A DNA stretch of 64,000 bases. Origin: an uncultured Lachnospiraceae bacterium. Lineage in GTDB: Bacteria > Bacillota > Clostridia > Lachnospirales > Lachnospiraceae. The stretch's first letter is position 1. Each line of letters starts with the position of its first letter. The DNA is taken from contig CAMWXB010000006.1 of the NCBI GenBank assembly GCA_947178125.1, positions 1-64,000 of the forward strand, read 5' to 3'. The notes below the pieces were generated by a model. That model did no database searches, had not been told where the DNA came from, and was given only the letters and a program-made list of their open reading frames with translations. Made by a program: the position numbers and the translations under genes. This document shows positions 1 through 7,520 of this stretch, piece after piece.

Positions 1-39
1 CAGAAGCATAGGAAAGCATTTGAGGAATTGGCAAAATGA
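1..39 (+). CDS. C-terminal tail of a putative antitoxin gene (partial)
   Basis: Reading frame 1 is open from the window edge and ends QKHRKAFEELAK-stop. Its stop codon overlaps the ATG of the Doc-like remnant that follows (ATGA overlap). Such coupling is typical of toxin-antitoxin pairs in which the antitoxin comes first, so this is probably the end of the Doc partner antitoxin. Only 12 residues are visible, so the family cannot be named. Confidence 0.4.
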   Translation, partial: QKHRKAFEELAK

Positions 40-231
40 TTTTATTAAACAAAGAACAGATAAAGCATCTTCATAGTAAGTTGATACAGGAAACTGCTGG
101 TATTTTTAGAACTGAATGGAATTGAGATAGAATGTAGTGATGAAGAGATGGTTACTTTAGGACTAGGAATTGCTGCAGGCCAATATAAGGATGATGATAT
201 TGTGTTTTGGATTGTAGAACATAACAAGTGA
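36..231 (+). pseudogene. Doc/Fic-type toxin remnant with internal deletion
   Basis: The first codons read MILLNKEQIKHLHSKLIQET, typical of the N-terminus of Doc (death-on-curing) toxins of Firmicutes. The frame stops at 123. From about 100, in another frame, the sequence reads VFLELNGIEIECSDEEM and ends IVEHNK-stop at 231, typical of the Doc C-terminus. Roughly 75-80 codons, including the HxFxxGNKR Fic catalytic loop, are missing and the junction is out of frame, so no active kinase-type toxin can be made. Doc proteins are normally about 120-130 residues. The antitoxin tail sits directly upstream with a 4-base overlap. The remnant is probably a relic of a former module. Confidence 0.72.
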
Positions 232-275
232 TAAACAAGGTATGTTAAGAAATATTGTGAGTTTTGGAGAAATAT

Positions 276-623
276 ATGGGTTATATGGACGAACTGTGGC
301 CAATTGAAAGTCATAGTTTTTATGACATAAATGATACTAACTTTCAGGTGCATATTAAGTGGAGTAAAAATATAAAGAAAGATTACCAAAAACTTTCGGA
401 AGAGTTTTTTGAATGTGGTTACAGAATATGTGAAAAAATAGTGGATTGCGGACATGACAATATAAAGTCAGATATGTGGTTTTTTCCAAGCATGTATTTG
501 TTTAGACAAGGTATGGAGTTAGGAATTAAAGCACTTATATGCGGTGCAATTACTAATAAAGGTAAGATACAACAGGTATTTCTTTCATGTAAGCATGATT
601 TGATGTTCTTGAAAAGTATATAA
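276..623 (+). CDS. HEPN-like hypothetical protein, probably truncated
   Basis: ATG 276 is preceded by GGAG at 266-269, a better start than the in-frame TTG at 264. The 115-residue product is AT-rich in codon use. It contains a helix FRQGMELGIKALICG followed by KHDLMFL, reminiscent of the helical core of HEPN-type proteins (YLYRxAxELxLKxL ... xHDLxxL). Such proteins are usually two to three times longer, and the frame ends right after the KHDL helix, so the gene is probably truncated. HEPN domains often act as RNases or as abortive-infection components, which would fit the toxin remnant next door. The assignment is by resemblance only and no catalytic RxxxxH is visible. Confidence 0.45.
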   Translation: MGYMDELWPIESHSFYDINDTNFQVHIKWSKNIKKDYQKLSEEFFECGYRICEKIVDCGHDNIKSDMWFFPSMYLFRQGMELGIKALICGAITNKGKIQQVFLSCKHDLMFLKSI

Positions 624-734
624 TGAAAAGGTATTTTACAACTTGATAGGAATTTTTGAAGACTTAATATAAGAAAATTCGTTATATATTTTAAACATCA
701 TGTAACGTCAACCGCAATTTTTGAGGTATTCGGT

Positions 735-1565
735 ATGAAAAAAACAGCAATTACAATGATAAAATTTATCGGATTTTTTCTGGGGTGGGCAATATTCACT
801 TCGATATTGCCGTTATCATCTTCGGAAAATCCGGCTATATGGAGATTGTGGGCAGAAATTATGCCACTATTGGCAATAATAGCTTTTACGTTCCTTTTCT
901 GGTTGATTGAAAAGAAAAATATAAGATTATATCTGTTCGATAAGCCGGTTAAAGGAGTAATAGTGGGCGTGACCGCGGGGATTGTATGGCTGGCTGTTCC
1001 TGTTCTGGTAATGTACATAGCAGGGATTATTCATTTTGACGGAACGAATGCGGTTCATCTATTTTCGGTCTGGGTGTTAGCCGCATTTCTAAACGTGATC
1101 ATGCAGGAACTTCTTGTCCGGGGCTATCTGTATCAAATGATAAAGCAGAAACACAATATAGCTGCGGCCGCAATTGTTACGACAGCGCTTTTTACAGGAT
1201 TACATGGCGGGGCATTTGAAGCGGGGGCTGTTCCCGTATTAAATGTGCTTACCATGAGTCTGCTTATGACGTTGGTCCTGGAATATAGCGGCTCTATGAT
1301 AGCGCCAATTATCATGCACTTTTTATGGAATGGAATTGGAGCATTGGTTTTGGGCGGTGTGTCACTGGCTGATGATTATCCAAACCTGCTTATTATGACT
1401 TTTACCGGAAAGGAGATTTTATCCGGCGGGGACTGTAAAATGGAAGGAAGCATTATCGTTTTATTTGTCAATATTATTTTGATTGTCCTTTTTATGTTCT
1501 TAAAAAATAAGCAGAGAAAGGAATTTGTGGAGGTAAATAATGGATACGAAAGGATTATCAGGTAA
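735..1565 (+). CDS. CPBP family intramembrane glutamic endopeptidase
   Basis: This is a 276-residue polytopic membrane protein with a C-terminal CPBP (Abi/CaaX protease) domain. Three family motifs are visible: QELLVR at residues 124-129, FTGLH at 153-157 and HFLWN from 195. The canonical first motif is EExxxR; here the first Glu is replaced by Gln, so one of the paired catalytic glutamates is missing. A GAGG-type ribosome binding site lies about 9 bases upstream. The end overlaps the next gene by 26 bases, so the two are co-expressed. CPBP proteins process membrane substrates and are often linked to bacteriocin immunity or peptide maturation; the substrate here is unknown. Confidence 0.88.
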   Translation: MKKTAITMIKFIGFFLGWAIFTSILPLSSSENPAIWRLWAEIMPLLAIIAFTFLFWLIEKKNIRLYLFDKPVKGVIVGVTAGIVWLAVPVLVMYIAGIIHFDGTNAVHLFSVWVLAAFLNVIMQELLVRGYLYQMIKQKHNIAAAAIVTTALFTGLHGGAFEAGAVPVLNVLTMSLLMTLVLEYSGSMIAPIIMHFLWNGIGALVLGGVSLADDYPNLLIMTFTGKEILSGGDCKMEGSIIVLFVNIILIVLFMFLKNKQRKEFVEVNNGYERIIR

Positions 1566-2040
1566 GTATATTGTAAAAGAACTTGGGGATAGCGATATTC
1601 AGGATATTTTTAACTTATGCCGTGAAAACAGATTATATTATGAGTATTGTCCCCCAATGGTTACAGAGGAAAGTATCAAAAAGGACATGACTGCGCTTCC
1701 ACCAAATACTAAAATCAGCGATAAATTTTATATTGGATTTTATGATGAAGGAAAATTAATTGCAGTTATGGATTTAATAAGCGGATATCCAGAGCAGAAA
1801 ATCGCATATATAGGCTTCTTTATGACAAATGTGGCAATACAGAAAAGAGGTGTGGGAACAGAAATTATTTCTGAATTATGTGATTATCTAAAGCGGAAAG
1901 GATTTATTTCTATTAGATTAGCATGGGTAAAAGGTAATCCGCAGGCAGAACATTTTTGGTTGAAAAATATGTTTGTGGCATTAAAAGAAACTACGAGCAA
2001 TGTAGCTGACTCTGTTATTCTTGCGGAAAGATGCTTATAG
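1540..2040 (+). CDS. GNAT family N-acetyltransferase
   Basis: This 166-residue protein has the GNAT fold signature: the acetyl-CoA binding motif A reads QKRGVGTEI (Q/R-x-x-G-x-G) near residue 108, after the beta-strand IAYIGFFMTNV. The ATG at 1540 lies inside the end of the CPBP gene in another frame, with GGAGG about 8 bases upstream, so the pair is translationally coupled. The acceptor substrate cannot be read from sequence; small amines, aminoglycosides or protein N-termini are all possible for this family. It ends convergently with the HxlR gene, 56 bases away. Confidence 0.88.
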   Translation: MDTKGLSGKYIVKELGDSDIQDIFNLCRENRLYYEYCPPMVTEESIKKDMTALPPNTKISDKFYIGFYDEGKLIAVMDLISGYPEQKIAYIGFFMTNVAIQKRGVGTEIISELCDYLKRKGFISIRLAWVKGNPQAEHFWLKNMFVALKETTSNVADSVILAERCL

Positions 2041-2096
2041 AAAAACAAAGATACACAGCCGGTATGAAATATTCTGTTCATTGACGCGGCGGCCTA

Positions 2097-2429
2097 TCAG
2101 ATTCTGTTCTGGTCGCCCCATTCGCACATGCTGTCCAGAATAGGCATCAGAGATTTTCCGCGTTCAGTCAGGCTGTACTCTACTTTGGGAGGAATCTGCG
2201 GATATTCTTCCCGATGGACAAGCTTGTCGGCTTCCAGTTCTTTCAAGGTAGCGCTCAAAGTTTTGTAGGAGATTTCTCCGATATATTTTTTCATTTCGTT
2301 AAAGCGGACAACCCCAAATTCCATCAAGGTATAGAGAATCGTCATTTTATACTTTCCGTTGATCAGGGACAGGGTATAGCTGAAACCCGTGTCCTTTAAG
2401 CATTCCTGTGCTATACAGCGTTTTTCCAT
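2097..2429 (-). CDS. HxlR family winged-helix transcriptional regulator
   Basis: This small 110-residue winged-helix protein begins MEKRCIAQECL and contains the HxlR core: a Cys near the N-terminus, the helix LSLINGKYKMTILYTLM, a recognition segment SYKTLSATLKELEAD, and the wing ending VEYSLTERGKSLMPIL. An upstream TTG (2450) and ATG (2441) are in frame, but 2429 has a purine-rich GGGG stretch at better spacing. HxlR proteins often sense quinones, aldehydes or disulfide stress through the N-terminal Cys. The divergent neighbours are two FMN-dependent reductases, a classical regulon partner, so this protein probably represses them through sites in the 200-bp gap. Confidence 0.9.
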   Translation of the reverse strand: MEKRCIAQECLKDTGFSYTLSLINGKYKMTILYTLMEFGVVRFNEMKKYIGEISYKTLSATLKELEADKLVHREEYPQIPPKVEYSLTERGKSLMPILDSMCEWGDQNRI

Positions 2430-2486
2430 TGTAATCCCCATACCTTTCAATTGATATCGTCAGATTTCCAAAACACTTTCCTTCAG

Positions 2487-2538
2487 GTAAGTATAGTACC
2501 TTATAGTAAGTATCGCACCTGAATGTGCGTACTTGTAT
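2487..2538. promoter_or_regulatory. Direct GTAAGTAT repeats, candidate HxlR operator
   Basis: The octamer GTAAGTAT occurs at 2487-2494 and again at 2506-2513, exactly 19 bases apart. It sits within a TA-rich block containing TAGTACC/TATAGTA inverted pieces, and an inverted half-like GTACTTGTAT lies at 2529-2538. The position between divergent hxlR and the reductase genes is right for an operator. The assignment is inferred from layout, not from a known consensus. Confidence 0.4.
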
Positions 2539-2632
2539 TCCGGACAGTTCATGTTAATATCATAATATGGACTGTAGAACAAGTCAAGGCAGGAAAAGGG
2601 AAACAGGAAAAGAATAAAGGAGAGGATATCTT

Positions 2633-3178
2633 ATGAGTAAGAAAATTGTTGTGATCACGGGAAGTCCGAGAAAGAATGGAAACAGTTTTGCGATGACGGA
2701 TGCTTTTATCAAAGCGGCGGAAGGCAAGGGGCATAAAGTAATCCGCTTTGATGCCGCCATGAAGAAAGTAGGAGGGTGTCATGCGTGCGAAACCTGTTAT
2801 AAGAGCGGTAAAGCCTGTTCTTTTGATGATGACTTCAATGAGATTGCCCCGGAAATTCTGGAAGCGGATGGCGTTGTCTTTACCATGCCGGTCTACTGGT
2901 ATTCTATCCCGGCACAGGTGAAGGGTGTGATCGATAAACTCTTTTCTTTCTGCGTTGCGGGTAAGGATGTGGCAGGAAAGGAATGCGCGCTGATTACCTG
3001 CTGTGAGGAGGATGACATGTCTGTTATGGACGGCGTACGGATTCCGGTTGAGCGTTCGGCGGCACTGTTGAAATGGAAAATGGTGGGAGAGGTTCTGGTT
3101 CCGGGAGTCCTGAACGCAGGCGATATCGAAAAGACTGACGGATGCACGCAGGCCGCAGCATTGGCAGAAAAATTTTAG
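2633..3178 (+). CDS. NADPH-dependent FMN reductase / iron-sulfur flavoprotein-like
   Basis: This 181-residue flavodoxin-fold protein begins with a strand and the FMN phosphate loop GSPRKNGNS (residues about 10-18). PVYWYSIPAQVKGVIDKLF lines the flavin site. Between them is a Cys cluster, CHACETC followed by GKAC, similar to the cluster region of iron-sulfur flavoproteins (Isf). The length is typical of the NADPH-dependent FMN reductase family. It is likely cytosolic and transfers electrons to quinones, metals or nitro compounds. The divergent HxlR gene suggests redox- or quinone-induced expression. A paralogue follows 27 bases downstream in the same operon. Confidence 0.9.
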   Translation: MSKKIVVITGSPRKNGNSFAMTDAFIKAAEGKGHKVIRFDAAMKKVGGCHACETCYKSGKACSFDDDFNEIAPEILEADGVVFTMPVYWYSIPAQVKGVIDKLFSFCVAGKDVAGKECALITCCEEDDMSVMDGVRIPVERSAALLKWKMVGEVLVPGVLNAGDIEKTDGCTQAAALAEKF

Positions 3179-3205
3179 GATAATGCAGTAGTGGAGGAAT
3201 GGCGG

Positions 3206-3757
3206 ATGAGTAAGAAGATTATCATTTTGAATGGCAGTCCCCGTAAAAATGGCAATACAGCCGGACTGATCAGGGAATTTACCAAAGGAGCGGAAAGCGC
3301 CGGCAATATCGTGACGGAATTTTTTCTGGACGGCATGAATGTCAATGGCTGTAAGGGATGTTTTGGAGGCGGAAAGAATTCTGACAGCCCCTGTGTGCAG
3401 AAGGATGATATGGAAAAAATCTATCCGGTCTATAAGGAAGCAGACATTGTGGTGCTGGCATCGCCGCTTTACTATTGGAGCATCAGCGGGCAGTTGAAAA
3501 CGGCATTTGACCGTCTGTTTGCTGTTGCGGAATGTGATCCGGATTACAGGAATCCTAAAAAGGAAAGCATTTTGTTAATGGCGGCAGAAGGAAACGGGTT
3601 TGAGGAAAGTCTTTACTGGTATGACCGACTTGAAAAACATCTTGGGTGGAAAAGTCTCGGAAAGGTTCTGTGCGGCGGTGTGATGGCCATAGGAGATATC
3701 AAGGACCGCCCGGAACTGGCAGAGGCTTATGAGTTAGGGAAAATAATCGGCTCATGA
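3206..3757 (+). CDS. NADPH-dependent FMN reductase (second copy)
   Basis: This 183-residue flavodoxin-fold protein is paralogous to its upstream neighbour, with the same opening MSKKIIILNGSPRKNGNTAG. An in-frame GTG exists at 3191, but ATG 3206 is chosen because GGAGG lies at 3193-3197 with 8-base spacing. Residues GCKGCFGGG replace the four-Cys cluster of the first copy and retain only two cysteines. The flavin-site segment PLYYWSISGQLKTAFDRLF is conserved. A perfect hairpin terminator follows the stop. The pair probably arose by tandem duplication and is controlled by the divergent HxlR protein. Confidence 0.9.
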   Translation: MSKKIIILNGSPRKNGNTAGLIREFTKGAESAGNIVTEFFLDGMNVNGCKGCFGGGKNSDSPCVQKDDMEKIYPVYKEADIVVLASPLYYWSISGQLKTAFDRLFAVAECDPDYRNPKKESILLMAAEGNGFEESLYWYDRLEKHLGWKSLGKVLCGGVMAIGDIKDRPELAEAYELGKIIGS

Positions 3758-3779
3758 CAGAAAAATGAAATGATTCGGT

Positions 3780-3820
3780 GCAGTCTGGAAGAATGCCCTA
3801 GAATGGCGGTTCCAGACTGC
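3780..3820. terminator. Bidirectional hairpin terminator
   Basis: An 11-bp perfect stem, GCAGTCTGGAA (3780-3790) with TTCCAGACTGC (3810-3820), is followed by ATTTTG. It lies between the convergent FMN reductase operon and the M20 amidohydrolase, so it can serve both strands. Confidence 0.8.
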
Positions 3821-3854
3821 ATTTTGAATTGCGCAGGGGCAGTTGCTTTATTAT

Positions 3855-5027
3855 TTATGAATGCTCTTCCAGCCAGCGGACCGCGCAGTGTGCCAGACAG
3901 GCGGAGCCGATCGGGCAGACGTTCTCGTTGAACCGGACCTTCGGGTTGTGGGCAGGAGCGTCGCCCCTTTCATCCTCATACCCGGCCGAAAGATACATAT
4001 ATACGCTGGGGACTTTCTCCGCAATATTCGCAAAGTCCTCAGAAGCGCTGGCTGACGTGTCGGGAACAGGCGTCAGACCGGGTATCGGCAGTTCTTTCAT
4101 ATAGCTTACCATCTCGTCAGTCATGGCAGGATTGCAGACTAACGGCGGCACTTCGGAAATCATTTCGATTTCTGCAGAACCTCCATATACTTCTGCGGTT
4201 TTTTGGGCAGCTTCTTTCAGCCGCCGGACCAGTTTTTCCCGGCTGGCGTTGTCATTGGTGCGCAGGGTCCCCTGGAGGACAGCGGTATCCGGGATGATAT
4301 TGGGCGCCGAACCTGCGGAAAAACTGCCGATGGTCAGCACGCAGGCTTTGCTGGGGTCAGCTTCCCGGGCGATCAGCGATTCCAGAGCAAGATAAACATG
4401 GACGCCGATATTGATCGGGTCGATGGAATTGTGTGGATACGCGCCGTGGGCACCCTGCCCGTGGATTGTGATCCGAAAACCATCTACAGAGTACATCATG
4501 GTTCCGCCGCTGTTGTACATGAACAGGCCCACCGGTATCCTGCCGGAGCCGACATGGTAGGCCAGGGCGGCATCTACACCCTCCAGGATTCCGTTTGCCA
4601 GCATATCTTTCGCGCCCTCAAAGGTTTCTTCCGCAGGCTGGAACATGAACCGGACCCGGCCGGACAGCTTGTCTTCCCTTTCTTTGAGCATCTTTGCCGC
4701 TGTCAGCAGCATGGCCGTATGGAAATCATGGCCGCAGGTATGCGCCTCCGTACCGGTTGGGCAGGAAAAGCTCTCGCCGCTTTCTTCTGGCATGGGCAGC
4801 GCATCCATATCCGCCCGGAGCAGGAGCGTTCTGCCGCCTTCCCGGCCCAGTTCCGCGGTCACGCCATGCCCGCAGGGATGCGGGTCCAGGCCATATCCTT
4901 TCAGCTGTTCTATAACGTAGGCCTGTGCCTTTGGCATGTGCAGTCCCACTTCTGCGTTGCGGTGCAGCCAGCGCCGGTGGGCGACTGTTTCCTCATGCAG
5001 TTCCAATGCGCGTTCATAAAAATTCAT
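3855..5027 (-). CDS. M20 family amidohydrolase (N-acyl-amino acid hydrolase type)
   Basis: This metallo-amidohydrolase of about 390 residues belongs to the M20D/amidohydrolase group. Visible motifs are ADMDALPM and TCGHDFHTAML (metal ligands), the dimerisation-domain segment HGQGAHGAYPH, and SEDFA near the C-terminus. ATG 5027 (MNFYERALELHEE) is preferred over the upstream in-frame ATG at 5051 because AGGAG lies 7 bases before it. Family members hydrolyse N-acyl amino acids, hippurate or indole-acetyl-amino acids; the substrate is not readable here. It is divergent from a LysR gene whose control region contains several repeats, so it is a likely target of that regulator. Confidence 0.92.
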   Translation of the reverse strand: MNFYERALELHEETVAHRRWLHRNAEVGLHMPKAQAYVIEQLKGYGLDPHPCGHGVTAELGREGGRTLLLRADMDALPMPEESGESFSCPTGTEAHTCGHDFHTAMLLTAAKMLKEREDKLSGRVRFMFQPAEETFEGAKDMLANGILEGVDAALAYHVGSGRIPVGLFMYNSGGTMMYSVDGFRITIHGQGAHGAYPHNSIDPINIGVHVYLALESLIAREADPSKACVLTIGSFSAGSAPNIIPDTAVLQGTLRTNDNASREKLVRRLKEAAQKTAEVYGGSAEIEMISEVPPLVCNPAMTDEMVSYMKELPIPGLTPVPDTSASASEDFANIAEKVPSVYMYLSAGYEDERGDAPAHNPKVRFNENVCPIGSACLAHCAVRWLEEHS

Positions 5028-5093
5028 AATCGTCTCTCCTTGACTCGTCACGAAAAATTAGAAACATATGTTGAGTAAATTGTAACAAAAGGC

Positions 5094-5185
5094 GTTGACA
5101 CCGTCAACAACGAAGTAAATAAGCGTAAATAAGCGTTTACGGAAAATCTGTCCGAAAATCACAAACTATGGTACAATTGCACCAT
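5094..5185. promoter_or_regulatory. Cluster of operator-like repeats between divergent M20 and LysR genes
   Basis: Three structures sit within 92 bases. GTTGAC-acc-GTCAAC is an inverted repeat at 5094-5108. GTAAATAAGC is directly repeated at 5115-5124 and 5125-5134 and followed by GTTTAC, which is complementary to the GTAAA half. ATGGT-N8-ACCAT is an inverted repeat at 5168-5185. LysR regulators bind dyads of this kind (T-N11-A) in the gap to a divergent gene. Which one is the true operator is unknown. Confidence 0.45.
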
Positions 5186-5219
5186 ATCGAGATGGAACTG
5201 AGAATTGACTGGAGGGCAT

Positions 5220-6119
5220 ATGACGCTACAACAATTAAAATATATGATCATCGTTGCGGAAAGAGGTTCTATTACGGAAGCGGCAAAGGAGCTGTACATT
5301 TCACAGCCGAGTCTTTCCGGTGCTGTCAAAGAAGTGGAAAAGGAATCCGGAATAACCATTTTCAACCGCTGCCGGGCGGGCGTGGCATTGACAAAAGAGG
5401 GGATGGAGTTTTTAGGATATGCGAGGCAGGTCGTTCAGCAGATGGAACTTCTGGAATCGAAATATATTGACAAAAAGCCTGCAAAACAGAGATTTTGCGT
5501 CTCTACACAGCATTATACCTTTACGACAAATGCGTTTGTGGAACTGGTACAGCGTTTCGGGCAGGAAAGATTTGAATTTATCCTGAATGAAACGCAGACG
5601 CATCAGATCATAGAAGATGTACGGAACAGGTTCAGCGACCTGGGAATTCTTTATCTTTGCGGCAGCAATGAAAAGGTGCTGAAAAAGTTGTTTAAAGAAT
5701 ATGATCTGGTCTTTCATGAATTGCTTACGGCAGCGCCCCATATTTTTATCAGCAAAGACCATCCGCTGGCCCAAAGCACATCTGTCAGACTGGATGACCT
5801 GAAATCATATCCACGGCTCAGTTTTGTGCAGGGAACTTATGAATCATCCAATTTCTCCGAAGAACTTTTCAGCAACGAACCTGTGGAAAAAAGTATCAAA
5901 GTCAGTGACCGTGCGGCGATTGTAAATCTGATGATCGGATTGGACGGATATACGATTTCAAGCGGTATTTTTCCCAAATATTTACAGGGGGATTCCATCG
6001 TTTCGATTCCACTGGAGGAAAATGAGGTGATGCGTATCGGGTACATCCGCAACAGCGATAAGGCGTTATCGGAATTGGGAGAGATTTATATAGAAGCTTT
6101 GAAACAGTACCGGAAATAG
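5220..6119 (+). CDS. LysR family transcriptional regulator
   Basis: This 299-residue LysR-type regulator has an N-terminal HTH: MTLQQLKYMIIVAERGSITE then AAKELYISQPSLSGAVKEVE, with the usual effector-binding domain behind it. ATG 5220 has GGAGGG at 5211-5216; the in-frame TTG at 5205 lies before the ribosome binding site and is rejected. The divergent gene encodes an M20 amidohydrolase and the downstream gene a sulfhydrylase-like PLP enzyme, which suggests control of amino-acid or sulfur scavenging. The effector is unknown. Confidence 0.92.
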   Translation: MTLQQLKYMIIVAERGSITEAAKELYISQPSLSGAVKEVEKESGITIFNRCRAGVALTKEGMEFLGYARQVVQQMELLESKYIDKKPAKQRFCVSTQHYTFTTNAFVELVQRFGQERFEFILNETQTHQIIEDVRNRFSDLGILYLCGSNEKVLKKLFKEYDLVFHELLTAAPHIFISKDHPLAQSTSVRLDDLKSYPRLSFVQGTYESSNFSEELFSNEPVEKSIKVSDRAAIVNLMIGLDGYTISSGIFPKYLQGDSIVSIPLEENEVMRIGYIRNSDKALSELGEIYIEALKQYRK

Positions 6120-6124
6120 ATGAG

Positions 6125-6143
6125 ACATAGGTTCAGACTATGT
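6125..6143. promoter_or_regulatory. Dyad upstream of the sulfhydrylase-like gene
   Basis: ACATAG (6125-6130) and CTATGT (6138-6143) form a 6-bp inverted repeat with a 7-base spacer just after the LysR stop and about 90 bases before the next ATG. It could be a LysR operator or a weak terminator; no T-run follows, which favours an operator. Confidence 0.3.
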
Positions 6144-6232
6144 AATGACATAAAAAACAGATATTACCTATTTCAAGGCATCCCGTGCTAAGATATGGAG
6201 ACGAAAGAGAATCATATCTTAGGAGGGATTAC

Positions 6233-7489
6233 ATGAAAGACGAAACGAAATGCTTACATGCAGGTTATCAGCCTGGAAACGCAGAACCGAGAGTCATGCC
6301 GATTGTGCAGAGCACGACCTATGTGTATGAATCTACGGAAGAAGTTGCAGCAGTGTTCGATGATCCGATGAAATCACTGATTTATTCAAGATTTGGGAAT
6401 CCGACAGTTATGGCAGTGGAGGATAAGATTGCAGCGCTGGAGGGCGGCATTGGGGCGATGTGCACTACATCGGGTCAGGCGGCAGTGCTATTATCTCTGC
6501 TGAATATCTGCAATGCGGGAGACAGTTTTATCAGTCTTACAGAAATATATGGCGGTTCGATTAATTTGTTCTCTCACACGCTCAGGAAATTGGGAATTGA
6601 GTGCATTTATGTTGATAAAAATGCGTCAAATGAAGAAATTGGCGCAGCATTTAAACCGAATACCAAAGCAGTATTTGGAGAAACGATTGCGAACCCGGCC
6701 CTGACAGTTTTTGATATTGAAAGATTCGCTGATATTGCACACGAACATGGTGTCCCACTGATTGTTGACAATACATTTGCAACGCCTGTTTTATGCAGGC
6801 CGTTTGAATTTGGAGCAGATATTATCGTTCATTCTACCTCAAAATATATGGACGGTCATGCAGTGCAGATAGGGGGCGCAATTGTGGACAGCGGAAATTT
6901 TGACTGGACAAACGGTAAATTTCCGGATTTAACGGAACCGGACGAATCTTATCATGGCATTTCCTATACGGAGACATACGGAAAAAAAGCATATATTGTA
7001 AAGGCAAGGATGCAGCTTATGCGTGATTTTGGTGTTTATCCTGCGGCGCATTCCGCATTTTTACTGAATCTTGGTCTGGAAACATTGGCGGTCAGAATGA
7101 AGCAGTATTGTGAAAATGCGATGGCGGTCGCAAAGTATCTGGAGCAGTCTGATAAGGTGGAACGTGTGAATTATCCCGGACTTGAGAAGGATGAGAATTA
7201 TGAACTGGCGAAGAAATACCTGAAGGGCTGCAGCGGCGTGATTTCTTTTGTGATCAGGGGTGGTAAGAAAACTGCCATGCAGTTCATGAATGCGCTTCGG
7301 CTCGCATCTAACGAAGTTCATGTTGCAGATATACGAACCTGTGTATTGCATCCGGCAAGCGAAACCCATCGGCAGTTGACCGGTGAACAGCTGGCGGCCG
7401 CAGGAATTGAGGAGGGACTGGTGCGCCTTTCCGTCGGATTAGAAAGCGTAGAAGATATCATTGCTGATTTGGAACAGGCATTGCGTTAA
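6233..7489 (+). CDS. O-acetylhomoserine sulfhydrylase-like PLP enzyme (Cys/Met metabolism)
   Basis: This 418-residue trans-sulfuration family enzyme has the PLP lysine at K204 in VHSTSKYMDGHAVQIGG, the cofactor-binding TTSGQAAVLL region, and NPTVMAVEDKIAALEGG. ATG 6233 is preceded by AGGAGG at 6221-6226, so earlier in-frame codons are not used. Length and motif order fit MetY-type O-acetylhomoserine sulfhydrylases, which make homocysteine from O-acetylhomoserine and sulfide; methionine gamma-lyase or another gamma-family activity is the alternative. It lies downstream of a LysR gene that may control it. Confidence 0.85.
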   Translation: MKDETKCLHAGYQPGNAEPRVMPIVQSTTYVYESTEEVAAVFDDPMKSLIYSRFGNPTVMAVEDKIAALEGGIGAMCTTSGQAAVLLSLLNICNAGDSFISLTEIYGGSINLFSHTLRKLGIECIYVDKNASNEEIGAAFKPNTKAVFGETIANPALTVFDIERFADIAHEHGVPLIVDNTFATPVLCRPFEFGADIIVHSTSKYMDGHAVQIGGAIVDSGNFDWTNGKFPDLTEPDESYHGISYTETYGKKAYIVKARMQLMRDFGVYPAAHSAFLLNLGLETLAVRMKQYCENAMAVAKYLEQSDKVERVNYPGLEKDENYELAKKYLKGCSGVISFVIRGGKKTAMQFMNALRLASNEVHVADIRTCVLHPASETHRQLTGEQLAAAGIEEGLVRLSVGLESVEDIIADLEQALR

Positions 7490-7520
7490 AGTTCTTTTGG
7501 AAAGGAAAAGCAGAGCGACG

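Noticed and set aside
4203-5078. 291-codon + strand frame over the M20 gene
   Set aside because: Antisense to strongly supported metal-binding motifs of the M20 enzyme; no start signal.
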